64,000 nucleotides of DNA from Epiperipatus broadwayi (GCA_028023455.1 JAQFVV010000063.1:4707081-4771080); one strand, 5' to 3'. Positions 38,058 through 50,046 are shown, counted from the stretch's first letter. The notes: a model not told the origin generated them from the sequence alone. Numbers and translations: made by a program.

Positions 38058-40675
38058 TGTACCAGTCGAAAAACCCACCAAAAGAACTGCAAGTTGAATC
38101 CAAACTCAGGTGGTTCAAAACTGAATTCAACCCAACTTAAGCTCAGATTAGTAGAAATTGACAGCACAGTGCTATGTGGCAAGAAACTAGCTTAATGGTT
38201 GGTGAGGATCAGAGACCCTTGAACTGACACTAATATTGGATAATCAATTAACTAAGATAATTTTTAAATCGAATCATATGTATATGTTCGGGTTGCCAAC
38301 ACAGACAGCGAGTATTAACATTAAAATAATTATGAAAGAATTAAGAACTAAGAAACCAAGTGTGTTTAGAAAATATTTAATAATAATAATTTGTTTGGTT
38401 TGAATTTTAAATAAAGATTAAGTTAATTAATTCTAGTCCTTAAACAAAATTTATAATTATAATAAGAGTGGCGGTCCTCATTATATGCCAATGATTATTA
38501 TGCAATATTTGAAAGTCTATGTCTATGCCCCCAACAAGGAATAAAAGGCAGATAAAGGTATTCATTAGTAAAGGAAATTTTTACTCTAATTTTATACGAA
38601 AGAATGTGATATTTATTTTCACATTCACAAATCCATTCATGAAGAGCAAGATACGTATTTTAGGGCATAACTTTGATTTTTATTAGAGAACTTATTTGGA
38701 GATATAACGGAGAATTTGTTGGACTTTAATTTAAATCACTTCATCATGAATTATGAGCATCAGAGCGGGCTTTACCGGAACAGAGAGGCAACGGTGCTGA
38801 CGAATTATGAGCTATAAAATGAAATTGAAAGACGATAGCTGGTCAATAATCTAAGTCCTATAGCAGCTTGCATATGACAAGTCTTATGCCCTCTGACTAA
38901 TATGAACAGGAGAGGAAGTGCTTTCTTCCTCGATAATTTAAAATAACAGAAATATTATCACCGACCAGCCTGATGGAGCGGAAGATTGCCCTATGTCAGC
39001 AACATTCAAAGATGATGACTTGATAGTCATCATTTGAAAAATAAAACCCAATTATAGAATGCTCTACATGATGACTTGATCAATTTAATCAAAGTCAAAT
39101 GAGCTTTTAACTAAAATTATTTAAAGTATTTGTAAATCATATTAATTATGCCCCAATCATCATGCCCTTCCTGAATCTAAATAGCAAGTAATTGAAATTT
39201 GAATTAGAATATATTTGATTCCTTTATCGGCCCTTTTGCAAAAATATTTTAACATTATATATATATGAATAAATACATATTGGTAAACATGAGAAAATAA
39301 CTGAGGCATAAATTAGAAATGGAGCTAATAATTTATTATTGGCCAATTATAAAAATAACACACATTTAATAATTTCTTTCAACTCGATGATTGATAGAAC
39401 TGTATAAATCTAGTTCTAATGGTTGAGAATTAACTATTAGAATTAAGTTTATATTACTTGTATAAGGCAAAGAAAATGAAGGAGATCATCGAGTTGAAGG
39501 ATTATTGGCATATCATTAAAAATAACAACATTAATAAATTTACTCAATAAACATACATAATAAAATAAATGAACCACCATGTAAGAAAGGAAAGTTAAAG
39601 ACTAGAAGTTGAGAGAATTACGATATAATAGCATAAATAAAAGTAAGTTTACACAGAGATTATTACAAAGGGATTATGACATTTATAGAATGAAAAGAGC
39701 TCTTAAAGGGAGTGTAAAGTAAAGTTCGGAACTGGCCAGAAAGTTTAAGGTTCATTATGGAAATATATTACCCATTTCTTCCAGGCTGGATCCTTAGGTT
39801 ACATGTCTGAGTTGGTAAAAATGTAGGCACACATTTAGTTGATTACTTGAACAGCATTTTATTTGATTTTGGCAGCATGATTTGTCTGGAAAAGATTCAG
39901 CAGCTCCATTGTAGATTTTCAGGGGACTTCAGGAACTGATAGCCACATTCCTGACATTTAGCCTCTTACCATGATCGAAACACTATTTAAAACGCACAGA
40001 GTTTACTGCACTTCTTTACAACAAAGATGGCTTCTCCCTTCTCCAAACTTTTCTGAGCTATATATACTGTCCTCTGATGCCTTCAGGCTAGCGCTTCTTT
40101 CACTATCAATGTTTTTAGATTTGCGATACCTTCCTTCGATAAGGCTTTCAAACTCATTAACTTGAATTCATTTTCTAATTAGAAAATGAATTCTTAAAAT
40201 TAGAAAATGATTTTAATTAGGAAATCCTTATCATTTTTTTTAATTAATAAAACTTTAACTGTTGTTTTTGGAAAGGGAAAATCTGAAAGCTTATCAAAAG
40301 AATGTAGCTTTTAATGAATAAAACTTTAGCAAATTATTTAAAAATAAAATCAAACATTCCCGACGCAATGAAACTTTCGAACAATTATATATATATTTAA
40401 AATTTACAAATATATATGCACAATCCACACAGTTATAATATATAAATTCATGAATAATTCTATCATGAATTTATTAATAGAATTGATCAATTTAAATCTG
40501 AAACTAATTAATTTTAATACGCATTTATGAATTAAGTTATTCTTTATGGAAATTAGCGTGGATTGAACGTATAAAGCCCCATTGCATTGGAAATTTAAGG
40601 TTAGTACTAGGGTTTGAAGTGGGCTTATGGATAGATGTCATGAAGCTAGGATCGAACTCAGATCTGACTGCTTCA
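38058..40675 (-). mobile_element. Solo LTR (family E), copy 2, nested in a Jockey-like LINE
   Basis: A 2,618-bp inverted copy of 32055-34642. Read on the minus strand it starts TGAAGCAGTCAG and ends GACTGGTACA, and it is flanked by ATAC on both sides (38054-38057 and 40676-40679). Conserved internal landmarks include CCAACACAGACAGCGAGTAT, GACCAGCCTGATGGAGCGGA and GAACAGAGAGGCAACGG-type segments. A TATA-like box is at 40059-40066. Independent duplications (CTAT, ATAC) show the two copies arrived separately rather than by one inverted duplication. No coding region. Confidence 0.75.
40059..40066 (-). promoter_or_regulatory. TATA-like box of LTR family E copy 2
   Basis: AGTATATATAGCTC on the minus strand, at the same relative place as the TATATATA of copy 1 and followed by the conserved AGTGCAGTAAACTCTGTGCG. 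Function inferred from conservation. Confidence 0.4.
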
Positions 40676-41090
40676 ATACATATCTATACGAATTGTGACT
40701 GAAATATCATTTCAACTACCTTCAATGGAATTTATTTGCATTATAATATGGTTTGAAACAAAAATATCTATCTATAAAATGGTTTGAAACAAAAATATCT
40801 ATCATGTAATGTAAAAACAAGAATTTTAAGAAGATATGCATTATTAGAAGAATGATCAGTTTCCTGAAGTTCAATTACATCAATGTTGTGCTAAATAATT
40901 AATTTAAAGAGGCTCTCCATTTCTGATTTTAATATATTCTCAATGTCAAGTTGAAGTTGTGTTTCCTAAATAGCCATTTTTCTATTCAAGAACCTAGGAC
41001 TTTCAGTTCTATAATTCGGATGCAGATATCCTCCATAATACCGGTGGGGTTCACATTAGTATTACTGTATAAGTTCATATTTCGCTGTTT
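40676..41090 (-). pseudogene. Jockey-like LINE endonuclease N-terminal part, decayed (5' part)
   Basis: The minus strand reads NIDVIELQETDHSSNNAYLL, corresponding to the conserved D-(I/V)-x-x-LQET(N/H) of LINE AP endonucleases with the catalytic Glu kept. Then LHDRYFCFKP-like sequence runs toward the LTR insertion point. It joins conceptually with 37080-38057 across the solo LTR. A 32-bp tandem duplication (GGTTTGAAACAAAAATATCT at about 40750 and 40782) has accumulated in the dead copy. Confidence 0.6.
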
Positions 41091-42975
41091 TAACCAGGAG
41101 TGAGTTCATCAAGATAAAGTCTGATTTCTATGCAAAAACTTTGTTACGTATGCTAATGCATATTATTTGCAGCTATCCATCTAGGAAAAAAATTATCATA
41201 TATAATTTCTAAATAAGTGTCTAACATTCAAAAATGAAAAACAAAAAAAAATCTTTATCGAAGTAAGTAACAAATAAAGTTTTGTTTCTTATAGGTATTA
41301 TAACCATCATTAATTATTTAAATATCTTTACAAATAAAAAGTTATTACTTACTATTATTATTATTATTATTGTACTTAATATATTTTTTAAAATTTCATT
41401 TTACAGGCAAGGTATGGAAGATCGGGGATTAATTAAGACTTTTTTATTTGCTTGCCAGCAAAAAAAAAAAAAAGAAAAGAAAACCCAAGGATTATTAATT
41501 TGACTTTTTTATTTACTTATCAGTCACAATAAGAAAAAATGAAACAAGGTTAAATAAATCGATTTTTTTATGCATTTTACAGCTTGAAATAAGGAAACTA
41601 AAAATAAACAGATTCAATTATTTATCAGTAGCCTGTATGATAAATAACACCGCTTGTGTATATGTCACGTGATTAACTTTTGTTAACATCACACGTTCGT
41701 GAACTAACCCTGCTTCGATATTTGTTTATTATATGAGTACTAATCCAGTTTAGTCTGAAATCTATTATATATTTGTGTGTTCAGGATAGTATTATTTATA
41801 TATTATGCAATTTTATCAATTATAATTTTTTTTATATGTATCATTAAAACATCTATTAGTCATGAGAAATGAAAGAAATATTTTAGTTTATATTAATTAA
41901 TAGATATCTAATGGAGATTATTAAGACCATTACATTGTAGAAATGATCTTAAATGCCTTATTGATGGTTGTGCTCTTCCTTTTGGTAGAATTCATTAATT
42001 GAGGGAGCATATTGATACATTATATTATTGATACTGTGTGGAATAAAATGTTATTGTAGCCTATGCTTAGTTCTCATTCTTGCATGTCCTCAATTTAACC
42101 AGATGGTTAAACTAAGAAGTTAAGTAGTGCAATATTGTAATTGAGCTTTTTGTACCCAAGGTGCTGTTTGTTGCTGATGGGGTAACCATTTAAGGAATAA
42201 AGATTTGAATCTGGAGACTCGGCAGTATTGTGATGGATTCAGGAATGATACTAGCCCAAACAAATAAATTTTCCAGTGAGTTCAGGTTTCTTAGTTTATA
42301 ATCTTTTTATATATTATTAGTTTGCTTTGCATATGATTGAGGCATATTTATATTAATGAATTATAATGATCAAGATGTATTACAGTTGCATTGGTTTATA
42401 TTGCCAATAATAGATTTATAAACTTAATAATGCCATTCAGTATGCTCAGCATCAATCTTTGACTGAGTTTCAAAAATAAATTGTTACAATATGCTCACTG
42501 AGATAGTGTGAACTTCAACAGCAGTGCAAATAAGATAACTAATAGAGTAATTATATGAAAATCAATAATACAGAGTAGAGATTCCAAATTTATTTGTCCT
42601 ATCATCTTCTTTTTTTAAAAAAAAACAACAAATATCTGCTATCCTCTTGAAACTTTACTTCCTTTAAGTAAATATATAAATTTATTAAGCACTAGCAGAT
42701 ATCTAATAATAATGTACAAGGCTAAAACCTTCTACAGAAGCACCTTAAAAATGCTTATGTGACAGCCAATCAGATGTAATAATGACTGCATGTGGAACTC
42801 TCAATACAAGAACACAAGCCAGAACACAAAAAAACGATGGGACCCACTTCTTCTATACTTAAATTTCATTAAGTAAATATACCAAAAGAAGCAATGATAG
42901 ATTTGCAGTCTTTTATTTATTCATATTTTCTATCTACATTCTATTTCGCAAAGAATGTAATAAACGTATTAAGTG
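41091..42975. other. A/T-rich DNA, nothing firmly recognised
   Basis: No supported gene. The plus-strand frame at 41282-41503 is low-complexity and ends in Lys-rich poly-A read-through. A weak fold-back is visible at about 42625-42705. Confidence 0.45.
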
Positions 42976-43432
42976 TGTTTATATGTAACTATAGAGAAGC
43001 TTGTTATTTCTATAATTGCTTAGAAGTATGTTTATATATAACTATAGAGAAGCTTGTTATTTCTATAATGGCTTAGTACTTTTGAGAACTTGTAGCATTT
43101 TCATATTTGTAGCAAAATGAACTACAATCATAGTGGAGAGATGAGTATAATTGTTTATATTTGAAGAGATTAAAATTTATTTAAATTCGATCGAATTTAA
43201 ATAAATTTTAATCTCTACAAAAATATATTTGGGTAGATTAAAATTTATTTAAATTCAATGGAATTTAAACAAATTTTAATCTCTTCAAATGTATACAATT
43301 ACAGTCATCTCTCCATTATAATTATAGTTCATCCTGCTACGAATATGAGAATGCTATAAGTTCTCGAAAGCACTTAGCTGTATTTAAATTATAGAAATAA
43401 CAAGCTTCTCTATAGTTGCTTATAAGCTCAGT
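42976..43432. repeat. Nested palindromic element with a 52-bp perfect palindrome
   Basis: Outer arms (about 43035-43175 and 43275-43430) are imperfect reverse complements; landmarks are ATAGAGAAGCTTGTTATTTC and its inverse, and GGAGAGATGA with its inverse. In the centre lie a perfect 52-bp palindrome (43165-43216, centre TCGATCGA) and a second near-perfect version (about 43235-43283). A 51-bp direct duplication (42976 and 43027) extends the left arm. The 60-codon frame over it is not a gene. Confidence 0.8.
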
Positions 43433-43699
43433 TATTATATTTATTACATTGTATAGAAATTTAAACAGTTAACTTCATTAGTAAAGAATGATGTTTTGCA
43501 AATAAGACATCTTAAAGCTTGAATTTAAAAAAATATTTTTTAAATTCCATTACAGAGAGAAAATTAAGATAATGAAGCATCATATTTCAATAAAACTCAC
43601 TAATAACATTAAAAATAATTCTAATAAAAATGATGAACATGATACACTGTTATCAACTCATAAAAGAATTGTCTTTTTTTTTTTTGTGAACAATACTCT

Positions 43700-45310
43700 T
43701 ATATCATCATGATTAGCGATATGCAATTAGTTTTTTTATAGTTAAAAAATTTGATATTGTGCTGAATCTATGAACCACTAAATGTAAAATAAAAAATGCA
43801 ATTAAAATTTTTTGAATTATAGTCCATAATTCAAAATAAAACATAGATATTTGCTTTTGCAGCCAGAGTTGTTAGTAACTGTTTTTGAATTTAAATTTCA
43901 ACTCTATTTGTTATTACTTTTACCAATTTTTATAATTTTGGAAATTCTTCTCTATATTAAAAAAAAGATCCAAAATCCAACCATATGTGTTAATTTTTTA
44001 AATATCTTTAAAATGTAGATTGAAATTAGCCTGAGGAGCCTTCGACTGTTGTCACTAGATAAGTGAGTCTTCATCATATTTTTCTACTAATGATAAATTA
44101 AAAAAGTGATTGAATTACTTTCATCTTGAATTTAATTGCTACAGAAGTTTTACCACAAATACAGAAATAATAGTATTTGCTTTGATTAAATTCAGTTTAT
44201 AGCTTTAGAACTGTAGATTTGATTCATTAAATTTATTATAAACAAGTCTCCCAATAAGCTATAGCATTTTTGGAATCAATCAAGTAAACTTATAATGCAT
44301 TGGCTTTGTTTTCTAAAAACTCTAGAACTAAGTGGAAGAGTTTGTAAAACTTATCTAAACATAATCTTTGATAGGCAACGACTTTTATATAAAGCATCAT
44401 TTTCAAAACAAAATTCTTTAAACAATCCATCAATCAGTGGATTACCTCTGATTTTTCTGATTTCTTTAATGCCATAATATAGAAACCTATATAGGTGTTT
44501 CCTCAGATGTTTGGGAATGAATTATTTCTGATGAATAGAGTACAGCAAATCATTTGGAACAGCTTTTTTAAAATATGCACAAAAACCCATGGTCGAGAGG
44601 TCCGCAACAGCTGCTTTACAAGCAGTTGCCCCAGGTTAGCAGGTTCGCTTCCCGGATGATGCTATGACACATAAGAAAAAAAATCTCATGTAGTATTCTC
44701 TCATTGCTGGAGCATATAGCTGACAAGATATTACTTAGGAGCATTTTTTTTTCTTTGAAAAATTCTAATGCCTAACATATTAATTCTCTTAGTATGAACT
44801 TGGAAATTTCACAGAATTTTTTTTTAATGACTAGCACTTTTGCTATGAGTAAGACTATTTTGACAAAGTTGTTCCATCAATCTGTATAAAGAACTGTGTT
44901 ATTTTAAATAGTCATTATTGAGTCTTTAATAAATTGGGTCATGTCATCAATTTTTTGCCTGTATTATAGCACAAAACATTTTTTTTTGGTTAATATCAGA
45001 TGCTGGTTTGTATAGCATGGTGCATATTATCTCACTTATAGCCAATGGAATTAGTTTTTTACCAATAGTATGTGGCAAATTGAAATATTAATCAGTAATG
45101 AAATGTTGAAAGAAAACATATAACTCTTCTTTATCTTGTTTGGATATTATTGTAAGAGTTTTGCTAATGCCAACTGTCTTAAAATTTTTTTTTATAGTAC
45201 TGGAAAATAAAACAAATCCTTATTTTTCTCATCAGTATAAACTTTAATCAAATATTTTGTAGACATGAAAGTTACGTGGCTTCAATTCATAAAACTTTCT
45301 AGCAAATAGA
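43700..45310 (-). pseudogene. hAT transposase (ZBED5/SCAND3-like), decayed and SINE-interrupted
   Basis: Minus-strand pieces in shifting frames match the ZBED5/SCAND3 group of hAT-derived transposases. FNLPHTIGKKLIPLAISEI corresponds to K-x-HTIGE-x-L. KIDDMTQFIKDSI corresponds to R-R-I-D-D-M-x. FFIQIDGTTLSK corresponds to the catalytic (L/I)-Q-(L/I)-D-E-S-T-D segment, with the Asp kept. Then SLVEKYDEDSLI, LKFKFKNSY with the following W-L-Q-K segment, and LWTII-KILIAF...VVHRFSTISNFLTIKK correspond to the family's C-terminal LKFKFKNGYQ-x-FWLQKE and V-E-x-GFSAVTNLLTKKRNRL. The spacing fits a transposase of normal length. Several stops, plus a SINE at 44586-44670 inserted within it, make it non-functional. 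The plus-strand 60-codon frame at 44295-44477 is antisense to it. Confidence 0.7.
44586..44670 (+). repeat. tRNA-derived SINE (family 1), copy 3, inside the hAT fossil
   Basis: A box ATGGTCGAGAGGTCCGCAAC, anticodon-like arm CTGC-TTTACAA-GCAG, B box AGGTTCGCTTCCCGG. A short internal duplication (CCAGGTTAGCAGGTTCGC) lengthens the variable region. An A-rich tail follows. It inserted antisense to the hAT pseudogene. Confidence 0.8.
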
Positions 45311-45513
45311 AAAATTGTTATTTTATTTGTAGACACCTGAAATATTGTGTAGTTCAAATAATCAATATTATACTATGTTGAATACATTACTTCTTAGGGA
45401 TACTATTTGTAAAAAAGTAGAATTTATGTCTTCATTTATCCTAACATGGATATAAAATTATTAAGAGATATAACAATTATATAATTGACAAAGTGAAATT
45501 TTGTTTTTATATA

Positions 45514-45593
45514 TGTCAAAGCATTGACCGAGAAGCGAACCCGGTCAGCTATTTGGAAGGCAGCTACGCTAACCGCTAGGCCACCAACGCTTG
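45514..45593 (-). repeat. tRNA-derived SINE (family 1), copy 4
   Basis: The minus strand reads GTTGGTGGCCTAGCGGTTAG (near-consensus A box) and GGGTTCGCTTCTCGG (B box), ending AATGCTTTGACA with an A-rich tail beyond. The anticodon-like loop is CTTCCAA. Confidence 0.85.
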
Positions 45594-46102
45594 TCTATGG
45601 AATCGAAACTTTTTGCAATAGTGGTGTTATTAAGAACTACACCCATAATATCAGGTATATTATATAAGATGGTAAAAAAAAAAATTTAATGAAACTGGAT
45701 TTTGTTCTTTGCTCAACACTAGATATATGTATTTGATATAAAATGTCAAACTAAATTTATAAGAAGTAATTAATTAAAAAAATTACATCAATGTGCAAGT
45801 AAAATTCAATTAATAGCTTTAATTTGCTGCTGTTTAAATAGGTCTCATTTACTAATTAACACTGATAATTCCGTAGATATGATAATTAACAATTATTACA
45901 GATGTATGATTTCATTTCCTGTTGTCGACTTTAGTAGTAGAAGGCACAGAAGTGAAATTTAGATATATAAAAAATGGGTGAAAATTACTCTTTGTTGATA
46001 CAATAAAAATACAATTTGCTTGGGATGTTATCTTAATTTGTAATGATTGAAGGTATTTAATATAATTTTTTATAATACATATTATACTTTTTTTCTTCCA
46101 TA
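45594..46102. other. A/T-rich DNA, nothing recognised
   Basis: Lies between two SINEs. The minus-strand frame at 45912-46133 begins in SINE copy 5 and has no family resemblance. Confidence 0.5.
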
Positions 46103-46198
46103 TGTCATAGCATCGTCCGGGAGGCGAACCCACAACCGTCTACAACCAACTACCTGCTTGCAAGGCGGCTGCGATGACTTCTCGGCTAACAACACTTG
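46103..46198 (-). repeat. tRNA-derived SINE (family 1), copy 5
   Basis: Minus-strand A-box-like GTTAGCCGAGAAGTCATCGC and B-box-like GGGTTCGCCTCCCGG, ending GATGCTATGACA. The loop CTTGCAA would be UGC. The variable region is longer than in other copies (GTAGTTGGTTGTAGACGG). An A-rich tail follows. Confidence 0.8.
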
Positions 46199-46874
46199 AC
46201 TACATATACATATTATACTTGTACTACTCAATTTAAAAACAATCTAAATTATATTTCATATATGTCAGCTACATATAATATCTTACTGTAAACCTATCAT
46301 TATCTGTACATGTTCTTACTGACGCATGTTAGATTATCAACATGCCACATGAGTGCCTGCCAATACTTTCTTGTTAAGATCTGTCACTGGATTTGACTAC
46401 TGATCAGGTTTACTTGAAAAATAGAACAGTCACTATAACTTTAACTCTACTTTACGTGAACTGATAAAGCGTGAACAAATTATTTTCTTCTCTTCCTTCA
46501 AAATTTTAGCATCAACGCCCTAATTTTTATTCAACTTCTCTAATAGCATTCGAGATTACTACCCCCCCCCCCCGCTTGCATGGTTTTAGCATCCATCCTT
46601 CAGAGAATAGCGCCATTCACTCCTTGGAAAACACTAATATAGTGTTGGGGAAGGTAATATGCTAAAATAAAAACATAGAATATATATATGATTAAAGACA
46701 AATACTTAAAAAAAAGAATTTACTTCAGTAGGCAATATCCTTTAAGTTAAAAAAAAATGGAGTGAAATTAATGAGGCGTACTCAAACATTATTGTAATCT
46801 AGAAGGGGCAATAATTGGCTGAAATTTATTATTATATTCAAATGAATAAAATTTATGAAATGTAAAGAACATTT
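46199..46874. other. A/T-rich DNA with poly-C run
   Basis: A run of about 13 C lies at 46561-46573. The last 14 bases (46861-46874) form the left target duplication of the fold-back SINE that follows. Confidence 0.5.
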
Positions 46875-47167
46875 GTCTGAAGGTTTGTAATGATGGTATA
46901 TTATAAGATGTGATATGTTGGACTATTTCCATCATTTATGAGAGAATGTTGAATGTATAGAAACTTTTAAACTTTATTTAAACTTTTCAAATACAAACAA
47001 CTTGTTAGTAATAACACACAATACAGGTAATTACTAACCTGTATTGTCTATTTGTGTGTTATTACTAACAAGTTGTTTGTATTTGAAAAGTTTAAATAAA
47101 GTTTAAAATGTTCTATACATTCAACATTCTCTCATAAATGATGGAAATAGTCCAACATATCACATCT
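46875..47167. mobile_element. Fold-back dimer of SINE family B tail with 14-bp target duplication
   Basis: Arms of about 130 bp (46905-47036 and 47037-47167) are near-perfect reverse complements, from AAGATGTGATATGTTGGACT at the outside to AATACAGGT/ACCTGTATT at the centre. Each arm is the body/tail of SINE family B (compare 25672-25800). The whole unit is flanked by TGTAAAGAACATTT at 46861-46874 and 47168-47181. A 14-bp target duplication is typical of LINE-mediated insertion. Thirty bases between the left duplication and the left arm are not palindromic. Confidence 0.8.
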
Positions 47168-47264
47168 TGTAAAGAACATTTAAATAACAAGTTAGTCTAT
47201 AAAATAAATATGTATGAATACACCACCCAACATTTGCAAAGAAATAGTCATATATCACGTGACA

Positions 47265-48243
47265 ATTTAATAAGCTTGTATTACAAATATATAATAAGTA
47301 TGATAATAGTTCTTAACAAGCTTTTTAGAACATCTATAATCCCAGATTGGTTTCTAGCTTTGGCTTTCATCAGTGAGGCATTAGGATATTCAATCATTAG
47401 ATGTAAAATGCCACGTCAAGCCCAGTACTTTATCTAATGTTTAATTATTACATAATATATCTGAAAATTTCAGATATTCATATGTCTTTAAATCCATATA
47501 TCTAATGTAAATAACCATATGAAATTTGAACTAAGTTCAGATATACCATATATTAATAGCTTTGGCAATCTGAAATCACCAAGCCTTAAGAGCAACAACA
47601 ATAATTCATGAAAATCAAGTTGTATATCATATTACAAATGTTATATAATGAGCATGCCAATAACTCTTAACAAGTTTTTCAGAACATCCCTATCCTCAGA
47701 CCGGTTTCTAGCTCTGGATTTTATTAGTGAGGTGTTAGAATATTCAAGCATTAGATTTAAAATAGCAGGTCAAGCTCAGCACTTTATTTAATATTTACCC
47801 ATTAAATTAAATTAAGTCATGTGATATATGACTTGATTTCTTTGCAATTTATTATTATTACCACTCTTAAGGCTTTGGTGATCTTATATTGCTAAAGCTA
47901 TTAATATAGTTTAGTACCTTATGCCTCTTTAAGTTAGATAGATGGATTTAAAGTTACATGGATGTCTGAGGATTTCAGATTTTCTACTTAATCATTAAAC
48001 ATTAGATAATGTGCTGACCTTGATCTGGTATTTTAAATCTAATGTTTGAATATTGTAGTGCCTTACTGATGAAAGTCAGAGCTAGAAACTGGTCTGGGGG
48101 TAGGGATGTTCTGAAAAGCTTGTTAAGAGCTATTGGCATATTCATTATATAACATTTGTAATACAAATTTATTAAATTAAGTCAGATGATATATGACTTG
48201 ATTTTATAGCATTTATTGTTATTTCTCTTAAGGCTTATTTTGC
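47265..48243. repeat. Palindromic interspersed repeat, family A, cluster 2
   Basis: Units of the repeat seen at 6230-6905. Two minus-oriented partial copies (about 47265-47440 and 47460-47790) face two plus-oriented ones (about 47800-48030 and 48030-48243). Shared pieces include CAAGCATTAGATTTAAAAT, GTTCTGAAAAGCTTGTTAAG, CTCTTAAGGCTTTGGTGATC and CAGATTTTCTACTTAAT. The 99-codon plus-strand frame at 47138-47437 spans the end of the family-B fold-back and the start of this cluster and is not a gene. Confidence 0.65.
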
Positions 48244-48393
48244 AGTTCTTTGCATTTGAGAAGTCTACTTGGAACAGTAAAAATCATTGGTCAAGTTTTA
48301 GTTTATTTTTTGGCTAGTCTGGTTGAGTTGTGAATTTGAGATAATTTTGATTTTTCATTGAGTAGTTTAGCTTTATGCTTTTAATATATATAT

Positions 48394-50046
48394 TGTACCA
48401 AGATCATAGTTGGTACATAATAATTTTATCTAAAAAATTGTTAAAATAAAAATCTTTTGTAAAAGAAAAATGTAAAATTAAAAGTTTAAGAGTTTACTGC
48501 AGTTTGTTTAGTAAACGTAATAATCAAAGAATTTTTAAAATAAAAATTGCAATTAATTAATTAGAAATGTCAAACTAAAAGTTTTGAGTTTAAATAGTTT
48601 GTCATATGATTATTATTAGTCGAAATATAATTCAGAAGTCAAAAAATATAAATCTCTTTATTTAAATTAAAGAAAAAAAGGTAATCTTAAAACTAGTTTT
48701 GATTTTAGAATAAAATTATATATGTGCAAGAGTAAACAAAGAAATGATAAATGCGTATTAAATGTTAAAAATAAATGTTAAAATGAAATAAATGAAATTT
48801 ATATTTAAAAAACGCAGTGATGGCTACTAATTAAAAACAAAAAACAACACATTTGTGATGGCTGCTAATTAAAATACCCAACAACAAGATTAAAAAGGAT
48901 TAGCTACCAATGAAAGGAATTTCAACAACAGATATTGCCAGAAGATATAAAAATGAAAACACGCATCATGTATAAATAGCCAATTTTTTATTGGACAGTT
49001 AGTTGAGTTAATTGCATCAGAGTTGCATCACAGATAACAGTTCAGTTTATTATGAATCAATCAAGAATGCAGTATTAAAAACATGGAAAACATGTGGCTG
49101 TCTCAATCCTGGAGTCCAGTAAAACAGCAAGACCTGCCCATGAAAATAATGTCTGCATAACAGCTTGAGGAATCTCTGTCAATATCTAACTGTCTCCAGG
49201 GATAACACCGATGAATAAGAATGAAACCTTCTCAAGAAATTTCAAATCTAACCAGTTAGAGATATCTCATTAGAAGTAGCAAACAGCAAGATGCATCCAC
49301 ATTCAAAATCATAGGTAAAACATTTTTCTTATATTCATTCTAGAGTAGCCATTGCATTCATGTGAATCCTCCAAGAATCGAATTATATGAACTCTATAGC
49401 ATATATAAAATGAACTATTGATATGTGTGTTTAAAATGTTGTGTGTATTCATGTGCCAGTATATTACTTTCTTTGTATTTAATTCCAAATATTATTTAGT
49501 GCTTTTCATGTGATACTATAGAGTACAAATTATAAATGTGTGTGCATGATATTAGTAAATAAGATTTATAAAATATTTAAAATTAGTTTAATAAATGTGA
49601 ATTAAAATAAATTCTTTCTTTAAACTTAAAACTTTATTTGTCAGTCAATTCTTTTTAACCAATACTTGAAACTATATTTTGTTATTGATTAAAAATAGAC
49701 TGAGCTAGTTAAGGGATTTTTCGAGCACTGGATTATGAGCCTATCCCCAAGTAATTTTTTCATTCTCTCCCTCCCGCGATTTCCCTAAACAAAAAAAGGT
49801 TTTGGGTGGGGGGGGGTTGGATTTGAGCCGAGGGGGGGCCTGAAGGGAATGGGTAGGTGGTGTGTGTAGCTCAATCTGATTGTGGGTATTGTTGATAGTT
49901 AAAGTCATCAATAATATTTTCCACTTTGCTCAAACATGCCAGTTTGTTCACATAATATTTATAATTAAATAAGATTATAAATGTATTACAATTAAGGTTA
50001 AACACATTGAAGTGTAAGTTTATTTTTCCATCGGAACGAACCTGGT

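Noticed and set aside
44295-44477. 60-codon plus-strand frame
   Set aside because: Antisense to the hAT relic.
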